From Zopfochytrium polystomum (taxonomy: Eukaryota; Chytridiomycota; Chytridiomycetes; Chytridiales; Chytridiaceae): DNA of 53,851 bases. Below the pieces are notes generated by a model, which was given only the letters and a program-made list of their open reading frames with translations, made no database searches and had not been told where the DNA came from. A program made the translations under genes and the position numbers. Where the stretch lies: the NCBI GenBank assembly GCA_025765615.1, contig JAIVFJ010000375.1:1-53851 (forward strand). The letters run 5' to 3'. How positions within the stretch are numbered: position 1 is the stretch's first letter; each line of letters starts with the position of its first letter. Below are positions 22,401 to 32,436 of the stretch, piece after piece.

Positions 22401-25400
22401 CGCGTGATTGCACCCCAGGTTGAGCGCGTGGTTGAAGACATGATCCACAGGGCGCAGGGAGGTTTCAGAAGAAAGCAGTCCACCATGGACCAGGCCTACA
22501 CTTTGCATGAGCTTCAGCAGCTGAACCCCCAGATGCATGTGGTGTATTTGGACATTAAGGCCGCGTATGACTGCACAAACAGGAGTCTGGTGTGGGACTC
22601 CATCTGGTTTGCCAAGAATGACAAGAGTCCTGACTTTACAAGGACCCAATTGCTGCCAATCCTCAGATCTTTGTTTGATTTCAATGCATGCCAGTTGCTG
22701 GTACTTGGGAACAAGTCTGCTCAGATCCAGTGACAAGAGGATTTCTCCAAGGCACAGTCCTGTCACCCAAGCTGTTCAATGTTGCCATCAACTCCTTGCC
22801 TCAGACATTGGCCATGTCTTTCAGAGACCACATGCTGACATTTAATGCAACCTCGCTGAACTTGCTGCTCTTTGCTGACGACTCCTCAGTTTTTGCCAAG
22901 GATGCGACAGTACTTCAGAGAATGCTAGACAAGGTGCATGAGTGGTCCCTTAAGCGGGGGATGACATTTGCTGCCAAGAAGTGCGTCGCAGTCTCAGCCA
23001 AGAAGAATTTGAAGTTGAAGATGAATGGAGTGGAGATTCCACAGGAGGAGTCTACTACCCAGTTGGGTCTTGTGCGCACCTGCAGGGGTATTGACTTTGG
23101 GGCCTCGCTGGCCATGAGACTGAGGAAAACAGAAAAGATGCTGGCCTTTTTGGCTGCTCGGGGATTCAATGGCTGGGGCTTCAGGCCTGTGAGCTCTTAC
23201 AGGGTTTACATGTGTTTCCTGAGACCAATGATGGAGTATGGGTTTGCACTGCGCCCCTTGACCCACACACAGTTGAAGGATGTGCAGAAGTTGCAGGATA
23301 AATGTCTGCGGCAGGCGCTGTCACTGGGGAAGACCTCCTCAGGGGCGGCCCTGTTAGTTTTGGGTCTTTTGGTGTAAGCAGTGTGCAGGAGCTTTGACCA
23401 GTTTCTGCTCTGCAAGGATGACTTGCAGCATTTTGCAAGTGATGGTCCTTGTAACAGTTTTGTATAAAGACAAACACAAGACTGACAGAAGCCAAGATCA
23501 ACCTCCCACCACCACCACCTTCAGTAGTGTACTCCACCCATCACCACAGCAGCACAACCCATAGACAATCCAGCCCAACGAAATCTTTCATACAAAACTG
23601 TTACCCATCCCAATCACTTCCCCCTTGATTTCAACAAGATCCAATCAGTAGAAGAGCCTGTACGCTTTTCAGATCTGCCAACTTTGGGGATCGATCACGG
23701 ACGCTACAGACATCGTACAGCAATTCTGTTACTACCATTGGAAAGCTCTCGATCTCCTCTTTCCAACGAACCCACCTGATCTCGGATCCGACGCTCCTAC
23801 GTTGCGTACACCACCTCTGAAGTTGGCAACCACTTTTCCAACTTCAACCTCAATTTGCTGGCCTTCCAGACCTCCCCCAGCCAATCCCAAGCTATCATTC
23901 GAAAGGCCTGCTTCCGGACTACACAACTGTTACCAACGGGATCCCAAAATCACTCTCCTTTGCGATAAGCGCCCACTTTTTCCATTCAGGGTCACCAGAT
24001 TACCTCCAACCCTCACCATTAATTTTTGATTTTTTGTCCCCAATTGGAGACAACGACCACCCCCCTACCTGACACACACCAAGCTAACAAACCAACTTTT
24101 CATCTGCTGCAACACCACCTTCACAACACACCCAAAATCCAACGAAATCCTTTCAAACTTGGCACACATAATCGTCCTGAGAAAACAGCATGACTACTGA
24201 CTCAACCAAGTATGTTGCCAAGTCCTTCAGCGTCTTGGAGGGACCAGAGAATTTCGGTGACTGGTTGGAGGATCTTACAGCAGAACTCTCCAACAAAAAT
24301 GTCGACTTACGCCACTGCATTGACACAAGTCACATCAACGCAGAGCAGAATGATGCAATTGATCCACTAGACCTCCGCGACACTGGAACCTGTCTCATCA
24401 GAGATGGACCATTCCAAGGACAGAGATTCCAATTGGTGCCTCCGCCTCGTGGACAAGAGAAAGTAACTTGGTTTCCTGGTACACAGAACCAGAATGCACA
24501 TTGCTGTCTAATTATTCGCCGCCACATCTCTCGAGCCCTTCTCACCCAAATCACACCTGGTCGAAACTTTGCTTATGAGTTGGTTGGTGAATTGGGAATA
24601 ATTTGCCGCACAGCAGACCAGGGACTCGCAAAGGAGATCATTGACGACTTTGAACGCATCAAAATGGAACCAACTGAAGCCTCAGATGCCTTCATTACCC
24701 GATTCACTGAAGCATACCATCGAGTTGACAGCTTTGCAAAATCAGCAGCGGGAGAACTTCTCCATCGTATCCGCCCTTTCCAAAAAGTTGTTCGAATCTT
24801 TGTTGGTTCACTGAACCAAAGCCTATTGGACATGGGGATAGGAAACGTTTTTCTTGTTGTCGGCAACCCAGCTCCTGAGATAACAAGTTTAGCCAAACTA
24901 ATCTCACTCTTCAAACAAACTGTTCGTCAAAACAACTATGATAAGCGACGCATCGAGCTGGCAAATCAAAGAGAAGGGGACACCTCCACTGCAGCCCCAG
25001 AGGTCAACACACCAACTGCAGCAAACCCAACCTTCAATTACAGCACTCAATTTCTCGCCCATTGCGCCAGCAGATATTACAACTTTTTCACGTCAGCAGA
25101 ACCTGCAGACACACACAGCATTCGTGCAGCATTTCTCAACAGCAAAAAACCAGACACTCGCCGACTGCACCAACGTCTAGGACACATTCCCTATGCTCGA
25201 CTTCGCTCCATGAAGGAACGACGAACCTGTGCTGACTTTCCAGACATAGACTTAGAACTGCTTGAGGACGAGTGTAAGGCCTGTATTATTGCAAAGCAGA
25301 CACGTGCCTCTATTCCCCACACAGATCCTCCGGACAAGCTACCTGGGGAACACTTGGCGTTTGACCTTGTGGAGGTCAAACCCAAGTTCAGGGGGCAGTA

Positions 25401-28400
25401 CGGCTTTGCCCTCATTGCCATTGACTATGTCAGCAATTATATCTGGTCAACCAACCTACGACGGAAGTCTGATGCTTTACCAGAAGCCATCAAAATCATT
25501 CAGCAACTCCAGACTGTGCGAGACGTTCAGGTTAAGTCAGTTAGGTTTGATGGGGGTGAACTTAAGTCAACTGCCTTTGAACGCTTCTGTGCCTCTCGTG
25601 GGATACGGGTTGAAGTCAGTCCACCACACACACCAGAGCTCAACGGCAAAGCAGAACGTGCAGTTAGGACAGTCATGGATGTAACTCGTTCACTCCTTCA
25701 GCATGCTGGCTCACCTTGGTCTTGGTGGGGTTATGCTATTCGACATGCCGTGGACATCATCAACACACTGCCAGTTCTCAGTCGTGGTTTGCTTTCACCG
25801 GTTGAAATGCTACTTGGCTTTCCTCCCTGCATCAGCCACTTTAGGGTTTTTGGCGCTGGTTGCCTCTACCATGTGACAGCCAAGGAACGCGGCAGCACAC
25901 ACCAGTACAAGAAACTGGCAGAACGAGCACGACCAGCAATATACATTGGCAATATAGGCCGATCCATTGCCCGGCTCATCGACATCAACACTGGTCGCGT
26001 TATCACACATCGCCTCAACGACCTCACTATCGCCGAAGACAGCTTTCCCAAACTCAACAAATCAGATGCTGATGATGACAGTTCAGAACTACAGCATCAC
26101 CACACGCCCTTACTCTCAGCTGACGAACTTCAGGAAACCAACAGCAACATCAAGGCCCTCCTTCGCGAAGCAAACGTACACATTGAACAGCTCCCTGAGC
26201 CAGAACCAACACCAGTGGCCCCGGTGGAATTGGTAAAAAGTGTCACCCCTCAGGTAAGCACAGCGAAAGTGAATCAGATAACGATGTACAGCTCTGGTGT
26301 TGGAGGGTGACGGCATGATGGGTTGGATTCCGTGCTACTGCAATTAACGTCATCTCCAGTGGGCCTTATTGGGAGCACTATAGGCGTGACTGAGGGAGAC
26401 CGGATCGGGGGGTAGACCGGCAATGTGAAGCAACCGAAGGCCCACGACAACCGAAGCCCCAGCTCGTAGGCTAGTGTGGCCCAGACCTGTGTCAGAGGAG
26501 GTGGAGTCCTGAGCAGGGAGCCCATTCCGTGAGGAGCACCAACCAGGAGACAGTTATTCTCCTGATGTGCCCAGGCGAGACGCGGGGGGTAGCGTTGAGG
26601 GCAAGCTGTGTATGGGGGAGTGGTTGCCTCACCTCATAGGGTACTGGGGGGAGCCCAGACCAGCATCGTGCGGAAGGCTCACCTGTGCATTTCATCCTTG
26701 CTTACTTTTGTGCGTTGGATATCTGAGACTGTTATAATTAATTCCTCCAAAGTCCCTACAAGATAAAACAATGGCAGACACACCCACTAGGGATGCCTCA
26801 CAGGCTTCTCCACCTCCAGAACCACCTCCACCAGAACCACCTCCTCATCACCAACATTCACGTTCACCATCACCTGACAACTCAGCCAAGCGTACGCGTT
26901 CTGGGCAAACCTACCTCACAAGCACAACATGTCCCGACCCCCAAACTCGTGCAGAAGCCATGTCGGGTAAATGGTCCAAGGAGTGGATTGCAGCAGAGCA
27001 GACTGAGATCGATGCCCTTCGCACTTTAGCAGCCTTTGAAGTTGTGGAGCGGCCCACCAACATCAACGTCGTGCAGAACAAATGGGTCTATAAGGTCAAA
27101 CTTAAACCAGACGGCAGCATTGAGCGCTTCCGTGCACGGCTTGTGGCTAAGGGCTTCACTCAACGTCATGGCATTGATTTTTGGAATACTCACTCTCCTG
27201 TTGTCCGAATCAACAGTCTTCGTTGGCTCATTGCCATGGCGGCTGCAAACAACTGGCACACTGCTATTGTCGACATCAGCAACGCGTACCTGAACAGCAT
27301 GCTTGATGTGCCCATTTACATGGAGCAGCCAGATGGCTACCGCAGTGATGGCAAAGTATGGCTACTGAAGAGAGCTGTTAATGGTATCAAGCAAGCTGGC
27401 CGGTGTTGGTACCAAGAACTGATTAGCCACCTGAAGTCGAATGGATATCAGCAAAGCACAGCAGACCCCTGTATCCTCTTCCGTCAAGTGGATGGAAAAG
27501 TCATTTTCATTGCCATCTATGTTGATGATATTTGTTTCTTTGGGGATTCTGGGGAGATCACCTTTGCCATCACACTGCTAAAATCTCGTTACAAGCTCCG
27601 CGAAATAGGAACAATCAAAACCATCCTCAATATGCAACTGGAACACCGCCACAACGGAATCTTCTTGCACCAGAAAGCCTATATCAAGGAATTACTTCAA
27701 CGCCATGCCAACACTATCAACAATCGCACTGCAGTAACTGCCCTTCCCAGTAGTCTCAATCTTCACCCACGTGGGATCGACGAAGCAGCTGCAGACCAGA
27801 GACTGTACCAGGCAATCCTTGGCGGCATCAACTACCTTGCAACACACACGCGGCCAGACCTTGCCCCAGCAGTTTCCTACCTTGGTGCCTTCAGCAAGGA
27901 CCCTAGCAAGCAACACATGAAGATCCTTATTCGGGTTCTCGAATATCTCAACAGTACTAGTGAGTATGGTTAATTCTATTCTTGCAACTGCACAGATATA
28001 GCCGGTTACTCCGATGCTGCCCATGGTGTCCACTCAGATGGGAAATCACAGCTTGGCTACTATGTTCTATTTGGAGGAACAGCTATTAGTTGGACATCTG
28101 TTCGAAGCAGCACTGTCATGCTGTCACCGCAGGAAGCTGAATATGTAGCGGTGTCTGAACTGGGACGAGAACTTAAGGCACTGTCCCAACTCTATTCAGC
28201 ACTTCAACTTCCGTCTCCCACTCCTCTTGTCATCTACACTGACAACAGCGGTGTGATCAACCTCAGTTCAAATGATCTTTACACCAATCGGTCAAAGCAT
28301 ATCATGGTAAAGTATCATTATATTCGAGAACTCGTGGAACAAAAAGTAGTACGGCTTGAGTGGATTGCTGGAGGAGAACAGCCTGCAGACTATATGACGA

Positions 28401-30066
28401 AATCTCTCTCAGCTGCTCTCAGTGAATACCATTTGAGTCGTATTGGCCTTTGTTTCTTCTCTTTCCTCTGATTCATTTTTTTCTATCTGTGAAGTTGTTT
28501 TCTTCTTTGTTCTTTTTCATTACTTTGACTCATTTTCTTTTACCTCTGAAGTTCAATATGTGCCCCCATCCATTTTTGCTAGTGTGGTCTGTCCTTTCTG
28601 TTCTGCCATCCGATGGCCAGTCATACCTGTTTGTGATTCTTCTTTTTCCGGTGTACGGTTTCCTTAAGTTGACTATGGCTTAAGGTTTTCCTCCGTGCCG
28701 GCCTTTGCTCCTGCCCACAGCTTAGGGGGGAGTGTTAGTTTTGGGTCTTTTGGTGTAAGCAGTGTGCAGGAGCTTTGACCAGTTTCTGCTCTGCAAGGAT
28801 GACTTGCAGCATTTTGCAAGTGATGGTCCTTGTAACAGTTTTGTATAAAGACAAACACAAGACTGACAGAAGCCAAGATCAACCTCCCACCACCACCACC
28901 TTCAGTAGTGTACTCCACCCATCACCACAGCAGCACAACCCATAGACAATCCAGCCCAACGAAATCTTTCAGGCCCTGCATCTTATGTTTGGAGTGGTCC
29001 CTGTGGCAGCCAGGAACAAGATGCTGAATGCCAGATACTTTTTCAGACTGCACCACATTCAGGATGCTCGCAACACAACGGCTCAGATGTACAGGCACAT
29101 GGTGGAAAAGATTGCTTCAGGGGCCTCTGTGGGACAGTCCTTGACAAAGTTTTCGCTTGACTATACGGATATTCAGGATTTCTTGAACTTAGTGAGGCGG
29201 CCCTCCTTTGTGGAGTTGCCACTTGTGGTTCCCACAACCAAGGCCTATGACATTGAGTTGCCAGTGGTGAGAACAAAGAACATTGAGGCTGCAGACATGC
29301 TGGCAATGCACAAGCGGGCTTTGGTGAGGTGCCAGCAGAAATCCTCCCCCACCGGGGTGGCTCAGGCTTTGGAGGTGCCTTCACACATGGGGCCATGCCA
29401 AGTTATTCGATCTGGTGCGGCATTTAACAGGAAGTGGCTCAGACACCTGCTGATGTGGATGGCTGGGATGGTAGCATTTCACCAACAGTGTGGGAGGGCT
29501 GACTGCGCAGAGAAATGCACTAGGAGGCACGTTTGGAGTGTTCAGGTGTTAAGGACAGGCTGGAGAGGCTGCATCCTGAGTTGATTCCCACTGCAGAGCA
29601 ACAGGATTTGAACATTTCAGCAGTGGATTTGGGCCTAAGGTCGCTGGTCTTTTGGGCCCCCTACAGTGCCAAAGCTGAGGACAAGATCTCCAAGGAGACT
29701 TGCACTGCCTCAAAGAAGATGGGAATGAAGCTGGCCAGAATGATCAGGCAGATGCGCATTGAGTGTGGAGGACTTGCGAATTTCACTGATGCTTCAGAGA
29801 CAACGGCAGCAGAGGAGGCAGAGGTCGTGGTGGAGGCAGGCCGTGTGGACCGACAGGATATGAGCATTCAGGAACGGATGGCAGCAGCCCGGGTGCGCAA
29901 GCTTGCAAGGCCGGTCATCATCACCACCTATGATCCAGTAAGGAACAAACAGTGGCGGGAGTCAAGGGAGAAGTGGAAGAAGAAGGAAACTGAGGGTGTT
30001 GAGGGGACAGTGGACGGCAATGGGCATGTGGACTCTGATTCGGATGCGGAGGCCGGAATTGGGTGA
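19437..30066 (+). CDS. LINE ORF2: endonuclease and reverse transcriptase, interrupted
   Basis: ORF2 starts at ATG 19437, overlapping the ORF1 stop as ATGA. Segments are 19437-20377, 21602-23351 and 28977-30066. The first encodes an exonuclease-endonuclease-phosphatase fold (FGFLNAHGS; LIIGDFNI near 19890; TDLLFVN; SDHMLLTF near 20160). The second encodes reverse transcriptase (WSVANVALVYKNKG; NYRPISLC; QGGFRRKQSTMDQA; VVYLDIKAAYDC; RGFLQGTVLSP; catalytic FADDSSVF at 22871-22894). The frame changes near 22725, between LGNKSAQI and RGFLQG. The last segment ends with a Cys/His cluster (CGRADCAEKCTRRH), where a 1-nt slip near 29536 restores LECSGVKDRL. It targets and primes reverse transcription at the insertion site. 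Both insertions keep the flanking frame (1224 and 5625 nt). Confidence 0.8.
20378..21596 (-). repeat. Solo LTR-B inside the LINE endonuclease-RT linker
   Basis: On + it reads TGATGAAATCCC ... GAATCTCAACA, i.e. TG...CA ends, and is flanked by the 5-bp duplication CGACT (20373-20377 and 21597-21601). These are the marks of an LTR retroelement reduced to one LTR by recombination. It contains the same two minisatellite arrays as copy 1 (about 20705-20935 and 21180-21290) and a GA microsatellite (20427-20446). Confidence 0.85.
23352..23590 (+). repeat. Copia 5' LTR
   Basis: 239 bp, TGTTAGTTTTGGG ... GAAATCTTTCA, identical by eye to the 3' LTR at 28733-28971. The primer-binding site should lie just after it (tacaaaactgttaccc), but I cannot match it to a tRNA. 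Confidence 0.9.
24190..26310 (+). CDS. Copia gag-integrase fusion polyprotein
   Basis: One 706-codon frame from ATG 24190. Residues 1 to about 275 are gag (YVAKSFSVLEGPENFGDW; FVGSLNQSLLDMG). The join at 25012-25023 skips zinc knuckle and protease and continues in frame into integrase. The integrase zinc region shows LHQRLGHIPYARL and ECKACIIAKQTR (HHCC pattern). The catalytic core shows HLAFDLVEVKPK (first Asp), RFDGGELKS (second Asp) and ELNGKAERAVRT (Glu). Integrase inserts element cDNA into the genome. All three acidic residues are present. If the intron at 26254-26752 is spliced, the frame continues into reverse transcriptase; unspliced, it ends 19 codons later at 26310. Confidence 0.85.
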   Translation: MTTDSTKYVAKSFSVLEGPENFGDWLEDLTAELSNKNVDLRHCIDTSHINAEQNDAIDPLDLRDTGTCLIRDGPFQGQRFQLVPPPRGQEKVTWFPGTQNQNAHCCLIIRRHISRALLTQITPGRNFAYELVGELGIICRTADQGLAKEIIDDFERIKMEPTEASDAFITRFTEAYHRVDSFAKSAAGELLHRIRPFQKVVRIFVGSLNQSLLDMGIGNVFLVVGNPAPEITSLAKLISLFKQTVRQNNYDKRRIELANQREGDTSTAAPEVNTPTAANPTFNYSTQFLAHCASRYYNFFTSAEPADTHSIRAAFLNSKKPDTRRLHQRLGHIPYARLRSMKERRTCADFPDIDLELLEDECKACIIAKQTRASIPHTDPPDKLPGEHLAFDLVEVKPKFRGQYGFALIAIDYVSNYIWSTNLRRKSDALPEAIKIIQQLQTVRDVQVKSVRFDGGELKSTAFERFCASRGIRVEVSPPHTPELNGKAERAVRTVMDVTRSLLQHAGSPWSWWGYAIRHAVDIINTLPVLSRGLLSPVEMLLGFPPCISHFRVFGAGCLYHVTAKERGSTHQYKKLAERARPAIYIGNIGRSIARLIDINTGRVITHRLNDLTIAEDSFPKLNKSDADDDSSELQHHHTPLLSADELQETNSNIKALLREANVHIEQLPEPEPTPVAPVELVKSVTPQVSTAKVNQITMYSSGVGG
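26254..26752 (+). other. Candidate phase-0 intron between integrase and reverse transcriptase
   Basis: The integrase frame ends ...CAG at 26253 followed by GTAAGC, a strong donor. The acceptor cctccaaag at 26744-26752 brings in SLQDKTMADTPTRD, which is open and in frame with reverse transcriptase. Length is 499 nt. The donor context is also present in copy A (11392-11401). The acceptor at 26761-26762 would be out of frame. Without splicing the stretch is full of stops. I see no clear branch point. Confidence 0.5.
26753..28471 (+). CDS. Copia reverse transcriptase and RNase H, one in-frame stop
   Basis: Downstream part of pol. An ATG at 26771 could start it if translation is independent; splicing would start it at 26753. 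The RVT_2 domain runs from WIAAEQTEIDALRTL (26990) through NKWVYKVKLKPDGSIERFRA, VDISNAYLNSM and YMEQPDGY to the catalytic IYVDDICFFG (27518-27547). A TAA at 27971-27973 ends the frame. The same frame then continues as RNase H: GYSDAAHGVHSDGKSQLGYY, SPQEAEYVAVSE, YTDNSGVINLS, HIMVKYHYIREL, to 28471. Catalytic acidic residues are present in both domains. The single stop is a recent nonsense mutation, a base-call error or a recoded stop. Confidence 0.85.
28724..28732 (+). other. Polypurine tract of the young copia
   Basis: AGGGGGGAG immediately before the 3' LTR, the expected primer for plus-strand synthesis. The complement is conserved in the old minus-strand copy (15822-15830). Confidence 0.8.
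28733..28971 (+). repeat. Copia 3' LTR
   Basis: 239 bp, identical by eye to the 5' LTR, followed by the target duplication GGCCC and the resumed LINE ORF2 frame. Confidence 0.9.
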
Positions 30067-30367
30067 CCCCTGGTGCGGTGTTTCAGGTGCAGTCCTTCGA
30101 ACCTCATTTGTTATCTATTTGTTTTCTTGTTGTTAAATTTCACCTCACCTCTGTGGATCCTCCCCTCTTTTACTTTCGACCAAGTTGCTGTTTTTTGCTC
30201 TTCTTTTTTGCTTTTTGATTCTCTACTTGGCACCTCTTTCTTGCCTCTGGACATGTTTCTCCTATTTCATATGTATGCACTTTTTAACTTTCAAAGTTGC
30301 AGATTCCTCACCCTTTCCCTCGGGGGGGGTTGGAGCGAATAAATCCCGTTGAAAAGTTAGAGTTAGT

Positions 30368-31690
30368 ATATCCAGATGTTTCCACAGAGCTTGATTGTTT
30401 GATGATGATTTGCCATTAGTCTCCAAGTGATGTTGTGGTGAATTAATGCTAGAGTGTTAATGCAAGCAAAGGGAACAAAGACTTAGCCTGATGTCTTCTA
30501 CTCTGCCTCTTTAAAGAATCAGCAGAATGTTTTTGTCAAATCTGACATCCAAGCCAGAACTACTAAGTTTTTGGTCAGATTACAAAAGTTGAGGGCAATC
30601 TCTGAAGTATCCAGATCCTGGTTATGCTGCATGAATGAATGAGGCATTCAAAGAACATAGCTGTTCTGGAGTAACTCTGTAAAGAGGAGTTTGAAATTTT
30701 CAGTAATCTTGCAAGGTTGAGCTTGTTTATAGTTTGCTCTGAAAAAGTGTTGGTGTTGAGTGTCCAGTAAAGATAAACGTTGATACTCCTTGGAATGAGC
30801 CAAAAGTTATTTCAAGGAACATTGTGTTTTGTCACAGAAGTTGGTTAGAATAATTCATCAGAGTGATGCAATGGAGGTGAGGACTCAGGTATGGCTGTGG
30901 AATTTCCGGTGATGTGGGACCTGGTGTAGTGTGTTAGTATGTCTGTGTATAAAAGCTGAAGCAGTCAATATGTGTGAGTTGAGGTCCCTTGCCAGGATCA
31001 AGTAAGCCCAGCAATAAAACGGTATTCCATAGTTTGAATACTGGGTCCAGATTCATTTGGCTAAAATAGATAGAGTGTTTCCCAAGCCAGCAGCCTGGCA
31101 CCAAGAAGACCATGCCAAGTTGGTGCCAATCCATGCTGAGACCACTTTGGAACTCTGTGCTGATCTTCTTTCAATTACTCCAAGCATCCTCCATCTAATA
31201 GGCAATACAGTGCTGATGATCATCTTTCACTTATCCCTAGCATCCTCCCCCCTAAGTGGAAGATGATGTTTGATGTTGTACTGGCAAAATGGTTAGAGGA
31301 TCGTTAAACTACTCAACCAGTCCTTGTTCTATCAATGAATGGACAGCAAATTGTCTTTGGCTGAAGTTATGTGAGCAAAGATAAAGAGAGGCTAAGCCTG
31401 ATGTAACAGAGTCCAAAGTCATGAGGAAATTGCACAAGGTTGCCATGGTTGTGAGAGTTGGCACTTGCATAACTATTGGCCATCCCAATCACTAATATGT
31501 TTGATGGTGAGAGTTTCAGTGTGGTTGAAAACACTCTGATCTCAAAAGGTGGCCATGTCAATGATAATTGTATCAGGGAATCCAGAAATTGAACCGCTGA
31601 CTCCATGGGTCGATAGGCGAGCAAGACACCATATCATTAAAACCTAATTTGTTATGCCCTGGTAAGTATTATTGAAAGGGCACAGGGACA
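30368..31690. other. Unassigned DNA between the LINE and the old copia gag
   Basis: By position this should be the middle (protease and integrase) of the minus-strand copia, but I find no integrase signature. It is AT-rich with no long frame. A minus-strand tRNA-like stretch lies near 31590-31645. It may hold further degraded insertions. Confidence 0.4.
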
Positions 31691-32436
31691 GTAGTTAGTG
31701 GTGCAGGTGTCCAAAAACTGAAATGCCTGTGTTGATGTTCATGGAATGATGAATCATTCCTGACAGGAGACTGCATGGCTGAATGTTGAGAGGATAAAGG
31801 CAGTTACTTTGATGCATATCAAAAGAGAAGAGCAAAGCACTTTGCAGATTGATTGTTAGTTGATGGAGCAAGTTGGTTTTTGAGGACCTCTGCTGTTTGT
31901 TCTTCAATTGATGTGAAGAAGCAGATAACCAGGATAGTAACAGTTGGTGTGGTGATTTCTGGTGTAGTAGTAGTTGAGCCTTTGTCACTTTGATTAGCCA
32001 GCTTGATGTGTTGCTTATCATAGTTGTTTTGCCAAACAGGTTTTTGAAGAGTGAGATTAATTTGGCTAAACTTGTTATCTGAGGAGCTGGGTTGCTGACA
32101 ACAAGAAAAACTTTTCCTTTCCCCGAATCCAACAGGCTTTGGCCCAGTGAGCCAACAAAGATTCGAACAATTTGCCAAGCTGTCAATTCAATTTTACGCT
32201 TCAGTGAATTGGGTAATGAAGGCATCTGAGGCTTCAGTTGATTCCATTTTAATGCCTATGAAGTTGTCAATGATCTCCTTTGCAAGTCCCTGGTCTGTTT
32301 CTCTGGTCCACGAGGCGGAGGCACCAATTGGAATATCTGTCCTTGGAATGGTCCATCTCTGATGGGACAGGTTCCGGTGTCGCCAAGGTCTAGTGGATCA
32401 ACTGCATCATTCTGCTTTGGTTGAGTCAGTAGTCAT
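31690..32436 (-). pseudogene. Old minus-strand copia gag remnant
   Basis: The ATG complementary to 32434-32436 starts MTTDST, as in the young copia at 24190. A deletion then removes most of the gag N-terminus. Further on, 32180-31990 encodes VRIFVGSLGQSLLDSG, SNPAPQITSLAKLISLFK and related pieces in two frames. The gene is broken. It belongs to the element whose 3' end is at 15608-17495 on the other side of the LINE. Confidence 0.7.

Larger units (their letters stand above)
23352..28971 (+). mobile_element. Young Ty1/copia retrotransposon (5620 bp), internally deleted
   Basis: Two 239-bp LTRs appear identical by eye. The 5-bp duplication GGCCC (23347-23351 and 28972-28976) shows a recent, intact insertion into LINE ORF2. 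Gene order is gag, integrase, reverse transcriptase, RNase H, the Ty1/copia order. Compared with copy A it lacks about 895 nt covering the zinc knuckle and protease, so gag is fused to integrase. A candidate intron separates integrase from reverse transcriptase, and one in-frame stop precedes RNase H. It probably moved with proteins supplied by another copy. Confidence 0.9.
17508..30355 (+). mobile_element. LINE (non-LTR retrotransposon), split by two later insertions
   Basis: The element is flanked by the 12-bp duplication gttagagttagt (17496-17507 and 30356-30367). Without the solo LTR-B (20378-21596) and the copia (23352-28971), plus their 5-bp duplications, it is about 6.0 kb. It has ORF1 (to 19440), ORF2 with an apurinic-type endonuclease, reverse transcriptase and a C-terminal Cys/His motif (19437-30066), and a T-rich 3' UTR ending cgaataaatcccgttgaaaa. 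No RNase H domain is evident. Frame changes at homopolymers interrupt both ORFs. Confidence 0.85.

Noticed and set aside
26556..26600. Hammerhead-ribozyme-like fold (CTGATGT, GCC/GGC stem, GAGA) in the copia intron
   Set aside because: Two core positions are changed (CTGATGA to CTGATGT; GAAA to GAGA) and the central hairpin would have a 2-nt loop. It is probably chance.
30073..30342. 89-codon hydrophobic ORF after LINE ORF2
   Set aside because: It lies in the T-rich LINE 3' UTR, where Phe/Leu-rich translations arise by chance.
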